A stretch of 64,000 nucleotides of DNA, from assembly GCF_963666145.1 (NCBI RefSeq), contig NZ_OY762614.1:1908001-1972000 (forward strand), written 5' to 3'. Below are positions 33,965 to 42,421 of this stretch, piece after piece. Each line of letters begins with the position of its first letter. The first letter of the stretch is position 1. Under the pieces are notes generated by a model. That model did no database searches. It was not told the origin of the DNA and saw nothing but the letters and a program-made list of their open reading frames with translations. Source of the stretch: an uncultured Desulfobacter sp. Its GTDB lineage: Bacteria > Desulfobacterota > Desulfobacteria > Desulfobacterales > Desulfobacteraceae. The position numbers and the translations under genes are program-made.

Positions 33965-35266
33965 TCAATTTTTGGTCACGAAGAACTCATCAATCATGTG
34001 ATCGGCCTTTAACCGGTTGCCGTAGACTTGGGCACTGTTCTGGTCCGTGAACTCGGATACACGGACCAGATACCAGGTTTTGCCGCCACCTGTTGTCTCC
34101 TTCATGGTGGTGTCGATTCCCTTTGCGGCAAGGGTTGCCATATATTTTTCGGCATGGGCTTTTTTATGATAGGCCGCCACCTGGATGGTAAACGGTTTAG
34201 GTATCATAATTTTTATCTGCTGTGCCGGTTGTTCCACTGGTTTTTTAAACATGTGGGAAACGGTGCCCCATACAAAAAAAATCAACCAGATGCCCACGCA
34301 GACAATCATCATCCCCCACAACCGTCTCCACCATCGTTCACGGACCTGTATCAGAGATAACACAGCATATTTGGCTTTTCCGGTTTTGCCAGAAATAACA
34401 GGACTCTCTTCAGATGCCTGATCATCCGAACCGACAGCCGGCCCGCCCCCGTCTTGCCCCATACCCATAAATGCCGTCGAATCAACCCGTTCATCCCCAA
34501 GAGTACCTCCCACGGGTTCCGACATTAACCCCTCCACATCCGGCTCAGGCGTCTCCAGACGTTCGGACATCATGTGCCGTACTGTTTTCGCCCGAACCTT
34601 ATCCTGGTTTGATATTTCGCTGGGCATGTCAACCATATCCAGAAAAGCCCGGTACAGACGCCTGGCTGAAAAATCCATCCGGCCCTGGTCCAGAAACAGA
34701 TCCACCAGAGTCCGGCAAAGGTCAGGATCTGCGTACCAGGTGTCTGCCAACACAGTCAGTATGGCGTGGGTGTACGTTTCGGCACCATCCTGATCCTGGA
34801 TGCGTTCAAGCCAAAACCGGGCAAGACTTTCGTCCTTGGGATTTTGGGCCAGCCAGGCACTGGCTGCGCCCTGAATTTCCCGGCGCCAGCTGCCCGATGA
34901 CAGGTAAAAACGCGCCAGGGAAGAAAGAAGCATGGGGCGGGTCCGCCGGGCAGCCAGGGGCGATATCCAGGCACTGTCATAGATCCGGACAGCCCGGATG
35001 AAATTTTTTTCGGCCCGGGAGGCAATACCGGAACGTTCCCACAGCTGACCCTCCCGGATCAAGCGCTTGACACGCCAAACGCCTGAAATATCCATGGATA
35101 TACCCAACCCCAGCCCCAAAAGCAGATACATCAAAACAATAAAAACCGACGCAGGCATATCCGAAAGCCATCCGGACAACCGGGGAAACAAAAGAAATCC
35201 AGAGGGCAGAACCACCAGGGTTGTCAGGCAAAACCGGACACTGATATGTCGGACAATGCGAACCAT
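33965..35266 (-). CDS. Membrane protein with TPR-like region and C-terminal SPOR domain
   Basis: A 433-residue protein: two N-terminal membrane helices (about 10-30 and 40-60), a cytoplasmic helical region that reads like degenerate TPRs (about 75-215), a polar linker, a third helix (MIVCVGIWLIFFVWGTV, about 325-341), and a SPOR domain (TIQVAAYHKKAHAEKYMATLAAKG ... TWYLVRVSEF) binding denuded peptidoglycan. It starts 1 bp after the PBP1A stop and is the last gene of that string, so a role in wall synthesis or division is likely. Confidence 0.75.
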   Translation of the reverse strand: MVRIVRHISVRFCLTTLVVLPSGFLLFPRLSGWLSDMPASVFIVLMYLLLGLGLGISMDISGVWRVKRLIREGQLWERSGIASRAEKNFIRAVRIYDSAWISPLAARRTRPMLLSSLARFYLSSGSWRREIQGAASAWLAQNPKDESLARFWLERIQDQDGAETYTHAILTVLADTWYADPDLCRTLVDLFLDQGRMDFSARRLYRAFLDMVDMPSEISNQDKVRAKTVRHMMSERLETPEPDVEGLMSEPVGGTLGDERVDSTAFMGMGQDGGGPAVGSDDQASEESPVISGKTGKAKYAVLSLIQVRERWWRRLWGMMIVCVGIWLIFFVWGTVSHMFKKPVEQPAQQIKIMIPKPFTIQVAAYHKKAHAEKYMATLAAKGIDTTMKETTGGGKTWYLVRVSEFTDQNSAQVYGNRLKADHMIDEFFVTKN

Positions 35267-35267
35267 C

Positions 35268-37274
35268 TTAATTCTCCGGGCAGGGTTCCTGACCCTTTTT
35301 CAATGCCACACGAATGGAATCCGAGGGCGCTTCTGCCTCCGCCTGCCCAGACCCGGCCAGGCATCCCGTTGTTTCCCCCACCATTTCATACCGGATATCA
35401 GGCGGCATCAAAAAATCACGCTCCGGCTCACCTTTCATGGCCCGAATCATGAAGTCCGTCCAAATCGGCACAGCTCCCTGCCCACCGGTAATTCCCCTGC
35501 CATTTTTATCTTTGAGTTTTCTTTTTTGGTCATACCCGGTCCATACGGATACGCAGAGAGAAGGCGTAAAACCGGTAAACCAGGCATCATTATAATTGTC
35601 CGTGGTCCCGGTTTTCCCGGCTGCGGGACGCTTAAATCCCAGACGTCGCACCCCGCTGCCCGAACCGGAATCCACAACGCCTTCCATCATGTCCACCACC
35701 TGGAAGGCCGTTGCCGCATCCAACACCCTGCGATCTTTAACGATGTGCTCAAAAAGCACCCGGCCCCTTGCATCTTCAACCCGCCAAAACAAAAAGGGTT
35801 CATGGTAAATGCCGAGACCCGCCAACGTCGAAAACCCGACTGCCATATCCATAACGCTGACATCAGAGGTCCCAAGGGCCACGGAATAGACAGATTCTAA
35901 AGGGCTTTTTACACCACAGGCTTTGGCCACATCCACCACGGCAGCAGGCCCCACATCCGCCACCAACTGGGCTGCGACGGTATTCACCGAATGGACCAAA
36001 GCCTGTTTGAGGATCATGGGACCCCTGAATGTTTTTTCAAAATTCTGGGGGTACCAGTCGGGAGCCCCTGCAACGGGAATGGCCACAGGCCTGTCCTGGA
36101 ACAGGCTGGCCGGATTCAGTTTTCTATTCTTAAAAGCGGCATAGTATAAAAAAGGTTTAAACCCGCTGCCGGCCTGACGTTTACTGTTCACAGCCCGGTT
36201 GAATTCGCTTGCATAATAGTCCCTGCCCCCCACCATGGCCTTCACCGCGCCGCTGGCGTTATCAATGGCCACCAGAGCGGCCTGGGGTTTTTCAAGCGCC
36301 CCCGTATCCAGCCCCATAACCTCATCAAGCCGGGCCATTCCCTCCATCACCGCAGTGCAGGCATCGGCCTGGCGGCGGGAATCCATGGTCGTATACACTT
36401 TAATACCACCATCGTAAACCACATCCTCACCGTACATATCCACAAGCTGTTGAATCAACGCATCCAGAAAATAACTGCCGGTCCGGGAATCTTTACGTCC
36501 ATCGTGCAGCTCCGGACGAATGGCATCTGTTTTAGCCGCCTCATCGGCCGTAATAAAACCTGCCGCCACCATGCGGTTCAGCACCACCCGCCGCCGGGCA
36601 AGCGCTCTATCGTAATGCCGGAAAGGATTGTATTGGGAGGGAGATTTGGGCAGCCCTGCAAGCAATGCCGCTTCAGCCAGGGTCAAATCCTGGGCGGATT
36701 TATCAAAATACATGCGGGCCGCACGCTCAATGCCCTGGGCCCCGGCCCCGAAATGGATCTGGTTGATATAGGCCCCGAGAATCTGCTCTTTGGTATTGGC
36801 CTGCTCAATCTGAAACGCCACCAGCATCTCTTTAAATTTGCGCTGCCAGGTCTGTTCAAAACTGAAAAACAGATTCTTGGCCAACTGCTGGGTAATGGTC
36901 GAAGCGCCCTGGATTTGGCCGGATTCAAACAGGGTGATATACAGGGCCTTTAAGGTACGCAGTTTATTTACACCATGGTGTTCAAAAAACCTGTGGTCCT
37001 CGGTGGCCACAATGGCATTGAGAAAATCAGCAGAGACCATGTCCAGGGAAACGGCTGTCTTTTCGCCAAGGGCAATGAGCACCTGGCCGTCCGCGGAATA
37101 GATCAGACTCTGGGGGGTTTCAATAATACGGCTCAAAGGCGAGGGGAGTTTAGGCAGGTCCCGGGAAATATGAATGACCATCAGGCAGGCTGCGACAGCC
37201 GCAAGAGCCACGGTAAAAAGCCCCGTATAAATCAACAGCCGCACCAGGGAAACCAGCCAGGAAAACAGCCGCAT
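35268..37274 (-). CDS. Class A penicillin-binding protein (PBP1A type)
   Basis: A 668-residue bifunctional peptidoglycan synthase. It has an N-terminal membrane anchor (about 12-36). The glycosyltransferase domain has catalytic E92 in ATEDHRFFEHHG, QGASTITQQLAKN and EAALLAGLPKSPSQYNP. The transpeptidase domain has the nucleophile S370 in AGSGFKP (SxxK), SVN at 429-431 and KTGTTDNYND near 550. No OB-like insertion of enterobacterial PBP1A is obvious. It overlaps the upstream unknown gene by one base (TGATG) and is followed at 1 bp by the SPOR protein gene. In this genome it belongs to the same gene string as the pilus retraction ATPases. Confidence 0.93.
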   Translation of the reverse strand: MRLFSWLVSLVRLLIYTGLFTVALAAVAACLMVIHISRDLPKLPSPLSRIIETPQSLIYSADGQVLIALGEKTAVSLDMVSADFLNAIVATEDHRFFEHHGVNKLRTLKALYITLFESGQIQGASTITQQLAKNLFFSFEQTWQRKFKEMLVAFQIEQANTKEQILGAYINQIHFGAGAQGIERAARMYFDKSAQDLTLAEAALLAGLPKSPSQYNPFRHYDRALARRRVVLNRMVAAGFITADEAAKTDAIRPELHDGRKDSRTGSYFLDALIQQLVDMYGEDVVYDGGIKVYTTMDSRRQADACTAVMEGMARLDEVMGLDTGALEKPQAALVAIDNASGAVKAMVGGRDYYASEFNRAVNSKRQAGSGFKPFLYYAAFKNRKLNPASLFQDRPVAIPVAGAPDWYPQNFEKTFRGPMILKQALVHSVNTVAAQLVADVGPAAVVDVAKACGVKSPLESVYSVALGTSDVSVMDMAVGFSTLAGLGIYHEPFLFWRVEDARGRVLFEHIVKDRRVLDAATAFQVVDMMEGVVDSGSGSGVRRLGFKRPAAGKTGTTDNYNDAWFTGFTPSLCVSVWTGYDQKRKLKDKNGRGITGGQGAVPIWTDFMIRAMKGEPERDFLMPPDIRYEMVGETTGCLAGSGQAEAEAPSDSIRVALKKGQEPCPEN

Positions 37275-38152
37275 CAGCTTTCATCCTTCAGAACCAGGGT
37301 CAACTGCCAAACCGCCCACTCCCGGGCTTTAACCTCCACCACCCGGGAGTCGCCCAGGAGATGAAACTCAAATCCCAGACAGATCAATCCGTCCTGGACG
37401 GCATTGCCCACCCCCACACGCTCAAGGGAACCCTTTTCAGATAAAAGATCTTGTGTATCCAGAATCAGATCGGATCGCATCTCCCCGGGCAGCCGTGAGA
37501 CAGCGTTAAAGAAAAAAGCGGCAGGATAAATTCTGTCAAAAAAATCGGGGACATTTTCCAGGGTTCCCGGAATTACGGATGGGCTGCCGTTGTTGCCAAG
37601 GGTCTGTACATCCAGGTCCACCTGCTGGACAACCCGGTTCTGGGTATCAATGAAAAAAATTTTCATGCCGCCCATGCGGCCTTCGCAGAAAATCCGGTCG
37701 GTGACGCCGCCGTTGAGCAGCCACACCAGACGCACCGGATCAACCACATGTCTGCGGCGGTAGGCAGGTAATGCCAAATACAGTTCCCGAAACCGGTCCT
37801 TGTCCAGGTTAGCCCATTCCCCGGGACCCAACTTGGCCGCAAGATCAGCAAAGGACTCTGCGGACCGCACCGTTCGTCCCGCGCTTTCCCGTTCAAAGGC
37901 CATCTGATCCAGGGACTGCATGGCATTGACCATGTGCCGCCCCGCATCCCAGATGGCACCGTTTTCAGGGCGGGCGTCATTGGTAGACGCAAGATAATTG
38001 CCCACCAGCCGTTCGCACCAGTCAAAACGAAACTCAGATACCACAAGGATACAGATGACCGATAGAATTACCAGATTCAAAACCGAGCAACTTCGTTTGA
38101 ACCACTCTTCCGGCGTGCTCGGCCCATACCAGTTTTGGGTGCGCAGATTCAT
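37274..38152 (-). CDS. Conserved-looking single-span membrane protein, unknown function
   Basis: A 292-residue protein with one membrane helix near the N-terminus (VLNLVILSVICILVVSEF, about 24-41) and a long, probably periplasmic, domain of mixed helices and strands. No family recognised. Position between the zinc-ribbon/receiver-like gene (19 bp upstream) and the PBP (1-bp overlap) suggests it assists the envelope machinery encoded by the string. Confidence 0.6.
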   Translation of the reverse strand: MNLRTQNWYGPSTPEEWFKRSCSVLNLVILSVICILVVSEFRFDWCERLVGNYLASTNDARPENGAIWDAGRHMVNAMQSLDQMAFERESAGRTVRSAESFADLAAKLGPGEWANLDKDRFRELYLALPAYRRRHVVDPVRLVWLLNGGVTDRIFCEGRMGGMKIFFIDTQNRVVQQVDLDVQTLGNNGSPSVIPGTLENVPDFFDRIYPAAFFFNAVSRLPGEMRSDLILDTQDLLSEKGSLERVGVGNAVQDGLICLGFEFHLLGDSRVVEVKAREWAVWQLTLVLKDES

Positions 38153-38171
38153 AGGCGGAACAAAAAAGGGC

Positions 38172-38786
38172 TCAGGCTTTGCCCACAGCTTTCATTGAAT
38201 CGTTGAATACCGCATACATCTGTTCATGCTCAGACAATGCGGCGGCCAGAAGCGTATTCACCAAAGAATCATCTTCCTGCTCAAGATCCTGGGATTTAAT
38301 CACATAGTTTGCACTCAGATCCAGGGCGGTCATGGCATTGCCGGTCTCAAGGCCTGAACCGAGCCGGACAAGACAGATTTTTCGGCGAAGAAACATATCC
38401 ATATTATTCATATACCCGACGATACTTTTGTCCGTATCAAAGGAGTCATCCATCACCACCAGGGGATAGACATAATATTCAAGACTTTTCAACGCCTGGG
38501 CCGGAGATTCAGCCACATGGGTCTTTAACCCCACATGTTCCAATCCAGCCAGAACCCGCTTGCGGCCAAGGGATGGGGGCATGCAGACCAGGGCCTGTTT
38601 TGATCCGCCGGCCTGAAACATTGATATATCCGGTCCCATGCCGGCCGACCCGGGATTCCCGGCCGATGCTTTAACAGGAACAGAGGCAGCACATTTGGGG
38701 CATTTAAATGAAAAATCCTTGTCTTTGGGTATTTTATCATCGGGCAGGTTCGCACTACTGCCGCATGCCGGGCAGGCAATCTTCAT
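38172..38786 (-). CDS. Zinc-ribbon protein with a degenerate receiver-like domain
   Basis: A 204-residue protein. The N-terminus is an MJ0042-type ribbon (CPACGSSANLPDDKIP ... FKCPKC). After a linker, residues about 68-190 follow the alternating strand-helix order of a response-regulator receiver: ALVCMPP, GLEHVGLKTHVAESPAQALKSL, PLVVMDDSF, KICLVRLGSG and ANYVIKSQDL with the late Lys. The acidic pair after strand 1 is missing, so phosphorylation is doubtful. It overlaps the second PilT-family ATPase gene by 4 bp (ATGA). Function unknown; a regulatory or localising partner of the ATPase is an inference from coupling. Confidence 0.6.
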   Translation of the reverse strand: MKIACPACGSSANLPDDKIPKDKDFSFKCPKCAASVPVKASAGNPGSAGMGPDISMFQAGGSKQALVCMPPSLGRKRVLAGLEHVGLKTHVAESPAQALKSLEYYVYPLVVMDDSFDTDKSIVGYMNNMDMFLRRKICLVRLGSGLETGNAMTALDLSANYVIKSQDLEQEDDSLVNTLLAAALSEHEQMYAVFNDSMKAVGKA

Positions 38787-39958
38787 AATAAGTCCTCCTC
38801 TCCCCCGTAACTGCGGTCAATCTCAAGGGATTGAATGCCGCTTGTGGATTCCCCCCTGGCGCTTTTAATCCGGTCAAGCCCCCGGCCCACAATATCCTTG
38901 CGTGATGCATAGGCCATGGCCGTGTTTTCGTCAATTTTCCCTTCTTCATACAAACTTACAATAAACTCGTCAAAGGAAATCATACCCTGGGGTTTACCCG
39001 CCACAATGATGTCGTTAAAGGTTTTGCCTTCGGACTCCCCGTTTAAGATGCTGTCCTTGACCCGCAGATTGGTGGCCATGATTTCAAAGGCAGCCACCCG
39101 CCCACCGCCCATCTTGGGCAAAAGCCGCTGGGCCACCACCCACCGGACCGTGTCGGCCAGGCGGATTCGGATCTGGGTCTCTTCTTCGGTGGAAAACATG
39201 CCCAGTACACGGTTGATGGTCTGTCCGGCGTCCACGGTGTGCAGGGTCGAAACCACCAGGTGGCCGGTCTCGGCAGCCGCCAAACCAATTTCAACGGTTT
39301 CCCGGTCCCGCATTTCGCCCACCAGGATGACTTTAGGGGCCTGGCGCAAAGCCGCCCGCAGGCCCGAGGCAAAGGTATCAAAATCCATACCCAATTCCCG
39401 CTGATTAAAGGTGGATTGTTTCTGGGTATGCTGGTACTCGATTGGGTCTTCCAGGGTAATTACATGTACGGATTTGGTTTCGTTGATCTTATCTAAAAGC
39501 GCGGCCAATGAGGTGGATTTACCGGACCCTGTGGCCCCTGTCACAAAAATGATACCGTTCTTCTCCTCAGCCATTTTATGAAAACTTGCCGGCAGATTGA
39601 GCTTTTCAATGGTGGGAATAACGGTTTCAAGCTTTCGTAATACGATGGCATATTTGCCTGACCTGGAAAAAATATTTACCCTGAATCTTGCCTTGGTACT
39701 CAGCTGGTAGGATAAATCACAGCTGCCCTCCCTGAGCAATGTTTCAAGCTGTTTTCTGTCATTATTGATAAGATTAAGCGCCAAGACCTCGGTTTGAAAC
39801 GCTGTCAACACCTTGAATCCCGGTCCCAGATCAACAGGCAAGAGCTGGCCGGAGCTCTCCACCTGAAGGGGTTTGCCCGGGGTAATATTCAAGTCCGACA
39901 CATTATCATGGGAATCCAACATCTTAGTAAGAATATAATCAAGCTGCTGTTTTTTCAT
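38783..39958 (-). CDS. PilT/PilU-family twitching ATPase (second copy)
   Basis: A 391-residue hexameric secretion ATPase. It has an N-terminal PAS-like domain (NVSDLNITPGKPLQVESSGQL) and a RecA-like core with Walker A GATGSGKSTS, the Asp box ITLEDPIEY, Walker B VILVGEMRDRET and His box AETGHLVVSTLHT. It is more distant from canonical PilT than its neighbour and has a longer C-terminus, as PilU proteins do. It lies 26 bp after pilT, so it is probably the accessory retraction motor; ATPase residues are all present. Confidence 0.85.
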   Translation of the reverse strand: MKKQQLDYILTKMLDSHDNVSDLNITPGKPLQVESSGQLLPVDLGPGFKVLTAFQTEVLALNLINNDRKQLETLLREGSCDLSYQLSTKARFRVNIFSRSGKYAIVLRKLETVIPTIEKLNLPASFHKMAEEKNGIIFVTGATGSGKSTSLAALLDKINETKSVHVITLEDPIEYQHTQKQSTFNQRELGMDFDTFASGLRAALRQAPKVILVGEMRDRETVEIGLAAAETGHLVVSTLHTVDAGQTINRVLGMFSTEEETQIRIRLADTVRWVVAQRLLPKMGGGRVAAFEIMATNLRVKDSILNGESEGKTFNDIIVAGKPQGMISFDEFIVSLYEEGKIDENTAMAYASRKDIVGRGLDRIKSARGESTSGIQSLEIDRSYGGEEDLL

Positions 39959-39984
39959 GCCTTACTCCTAGGATTGACCAGCCG

Positions 39985-41067
39985 TTACGCTTCGGTAAAA
40001 TCCGCAGGCGGTTTTTTAAGAAACGGCCGGAACAATTGTTTATTATTTGCCTTTGAATAGGCATCATCGGGACTGATCTTCCCTGCTTTGTAAAGCCCCA
40101 TGATCGCATCGTCTAGAAGCTGCATTCCGTATTGCTTGCCGGTCTGGATCATGGACGGGATCTGGTGGGTTTTGGATTCCCGGATAAGATTTCGGACCGC
40201 AGGGGTTGCCACAAGGATCTCCAGGGCGGCGCACCGGCCCTTTTTGTCAATCCGTTTAAACAGCACCTGGGCCACGATGGCCCGAAGGCCGTCCGACAGT
40301 GTGGATCGAATCTGGGCCTGTTCACTGCTGGGAAACACCTCAACAAGTCTGTCCACGGTTTTATGGGCACTGGATGTATGCAGGGTGCCAAAGACCAGGT
40401 GGCCTGTGGACGCCGCTTCAACGGCCAGAGAAATGGTTTCAAGATCCCGAAGCTCGCCCACCAGGATAATATCCGGGTCCTCGCGCAAGGCTCCGCGAAG
40501 TGCCGCGGAAAAGGTCTTGGTATGGGTGCCCACTTCCCGGTGGTTCACAATACAGCCCTGGCTTTTGTGAACGAATTCTATGGGGTCTTCAACGGTAATG
40601 ATATGGTCTTTTCTGTTTCTGTTGGCCTGATCAATGATGGCGGCAAGGGTGGTTGATTTACCGGACCCGGTGGGGCCTGTCACCAATACAAGACCTCTGG
40701 GCAGGTCCGCCAGTTTTGAAATTACCGTCGGCAATCCCAGGGCTTCGGCGGTCAGGATATTTGAAGGAATTTCGCGGAATACGGCGGCTATGCCGTTTTT
40801 CTGCATGAAATAATTGGCCCTGTAACGGGCGAGGCCGGGAATTTCATACCCGAAATCAACATCCCCGGTTTCTTCAAATTCCTTAATTTTTTCCTGGGAG
40901 GTAATTTCATAAAGCATGCCGCGCAGCTTATCATTGGTCAATTTATCGTATTTAATTCGCTCAATGTCGCCATGAAGTCTCAACGCCGGCTGCTGCCCTG
41001 CAGTCAGGTGCAGGTCAGACGCCCCCTGGTCATGCATGAGCTTGAAAAACGCATCTATTTCAGCCAT
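39985..41067 (-). CDS. pilT: Type IV pilus retraction ATPase PilT
   Basis: A 360-residue motor that depolymerises pili for twitching. Marks are GASDLHLTAGQQPALRLHGDI, Walker A GPTGSGKSTTLAAI, Asp box ITVEDPIEFVH, Walker B IILVGELRDLET, His box STGHLVFGTLHT, and the C-terminal helix region VRNLIRESKTHQI needed for retraction. The ATG at 41067 (MAEIDAFF) has AGGGGAAG directly upstream; the open frame to 41139 is rejected. First gene of the pilT-ATPase-receiver-unknown-PBP-SPOR string. Confidence 0.95.
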   Translation of the reverse strand: MAEIDAFFKLMHDQGASDLHLTAGQQPALRLHGDIERIKYDKLTNDKLRGMLYEITSQEKIKEFEETGDVDFGYEIPGLARYRANYFMQKNGIAAVFREIPSNILTAEALGLPTVISKLADLPRGLVLVTGPTGSGKSTTLAAIIDQANRNRKDHIITVEDPIEFVHKSQGCIVNHREVGTHTKTFSAALRGALREDPDIILVGELRDLETISLAVEAASTGHLVFGTLHTSSAHKTVDRLVEVFPSSEQAQIRSTLSDGLRAIVAQVLFKRIDKKGRCAALEILVATPAVRNLIRESKTHQIPSMIQTGKQYGMQLLDDAIMGLYKAGKISPDDAYSKANNKQLFRPFLKKPPADFTEA

Positions 41068-41341
41068 TTCTTCCCCTTTTACGTTATTTGTTTGCCCCCT
41101 AACAGAGAATATCAGAAACGCCTGGCCATAACGCAACACAGCCCTTTACAACAAGGGCGTGTCGCCAAACGCGTCATGTGAAACAAAAATAGCCTACTTA
41201 ATTTAATGTCCTTTAGGAACGGACGATCAGCTTTTCAGTGAATGCAATCCCTGTATCGATGAATGAATACTATATTTCGCTACAGGTTCGTCTTGGTATA
41301 TAAAGAGGTCAAGTCAGCCCATGGCTGTTTTTCAAAAAAGA

Positions 41342-41842
41342 TCAAGCCCGCCGGATAAACTTCAGGGCTGTATCTGCTTCATCGGCCGCTTTGTTCTCTT
41401 CTATGGTCATCTCAAGCATTTTTGAATGCGATTCAAGAACCGAGCTGATCTGCATTTCAAGCTGGATACGCTGGCGCTTAAGTTCCGTAATATCGCTGTG
41501 TAACTGGGAAAGACGTTTATGGGCCCGGTTCAAAATTTTCTCAGCCTCAACTTCAGCGTTGGCAATGGTTACCTGGGCAGATTTTTCAGCGTTATCCTTC
41601 ATCTGGTCCAGTACTTTCTGGGACTGGATCATGGCATTTTTCATCGATTCTTCGCGTTTTCTATAGCCCTGATTTTCCAGATTCAGTCGGTGATGCTCCT
41701 GCCTGAGCTTTTCCATGGCAGCGTCCTGGGATTCAAGTTCCCGGGCCACTTCTTCCAGGAAGGCATCGACCTCCCGTACATCAAAACCTCTAAAACGCGT
41801 AGAAAATTCTTTTTGTTTGATCACCAATGGTGTGACGCCCAT
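41342..41842 (-). CDS. DivIVA-domain coiled-coil protein
   Basis: A 166-residue protein with the DivIVA N-terminal membrane-binding motif (LVIKQKEFSTRFRGFDVREVDAFLEEV) and then an almost continuous coiled coil (about 35-150), ending RRA. DivIVA-like proteins recognise curved membrane and organise poles or division; here it sits right after the YggT gene, which is a common pair. AGGGAG lies 7 bases before the ATG at 41842; nine codons upstream in frame belong to a longer open frame. Confidence 0.85.
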   Translation of the reverse strand: MGVTPLVIKQKEFSTRFRGFDVREVDAFLEEVARELESQDAAMEKLRQEHHRLNLENQGYRKREESMKNAMIQSQKVLDQMKDNAEKSAQVTIANAEVEAEKILNRAHKRLSQLHSDITELKRQRIQLEMQISSVLESHSKMLEMTIEENKAADEADTALKFIRRA

Positions 41843-41865
41843 TAATAAACTCCCTTTTTTGATTT

Positions 41866-42162
41866 TCACATCGAGCGAGACAAGCCAATGAGGCTTTTTA
41901 CAACAAAATTCTGAAGGAAAATAATAACTAAAAAGACAACTATCGGCGACATGTCCATACCACCGAAGGTAACGGGGAGATGTTTACGGATCTGATAAAA
42001 CACCGGTTCCGTAGCCTTGCGAAGGAAACGGACGATGGGGTTGTACGGATCAGGGTTCACCCAGGACAGCACCGCCGAAGCAATAACGATCCACATATAA
42101 ATATTTAAAGCGTAGTCAAGGACAATGGCAACAGCCATGAAGAAATTAGATACTATCAGCAT
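41866..42162 (-). CDS. YggT-family small membrane protein
   Basis: A 98-residue protein with two hydrophobic spans (about 4-32 and 70-90) and the family signature WVNPDPYNPIVRFLRKATEPVFYQIRKHLP between them. YggT proteins are linked to osmotic stress tolerance or protein localisation at the septum, usually beside DivIVA or cell-division genes, as here (23 bp gap to the DivIVA gene). Confidence 0.88.
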   Translation of the reverse strand: MLIVSNFFMAVAIVLDYALNIYMWIVIASAVLSWVNPDPYNPIVRFLRKATEPVFYQIRKHLPVTFGGMDMSPIVVFLVIIFLQNFVVKSLIGLSRSM

Positions 42163-42218
42163 TCCACATCACCCTGGTTCAGGTTATTTTATGGCCCCTT
42201 GTTACCGTGAAACAACTG

Positions 42219-42242
42219 AAAAGTCAAGTTTTTTTGACTTTT
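42219..42242. other. Perfect hairpin in the divergent yggT / helicase gap
   Basis: AAAAGTCAA (42219-42227), loop of six, TTGACTTTT (42234-42242), a perfect 9-bp stem flanked by T-rich sequence. It lies about 180 bp upstream of the DEAD helicase start in a 259-bp divergent gap without coding sequence. It could be an operator or a short attenuator. Confidence 0.4.
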
Positions 42243-42421
42243 TCTCTATCTTATCGCAGTTTACACCTTGATTCAGAAGGGTTCAAGCTGTGTTATATAT
42301 AAAAAAACGAAGCACGCATCGTTCCACAAAACGAAATTTTCCTTCCCAAAAAACGGCACGTCTGCTAAAAAACACAGACTGGATAGATATTTACCCTTAA
42401 AAAGAGTACGTTTAAATCATT

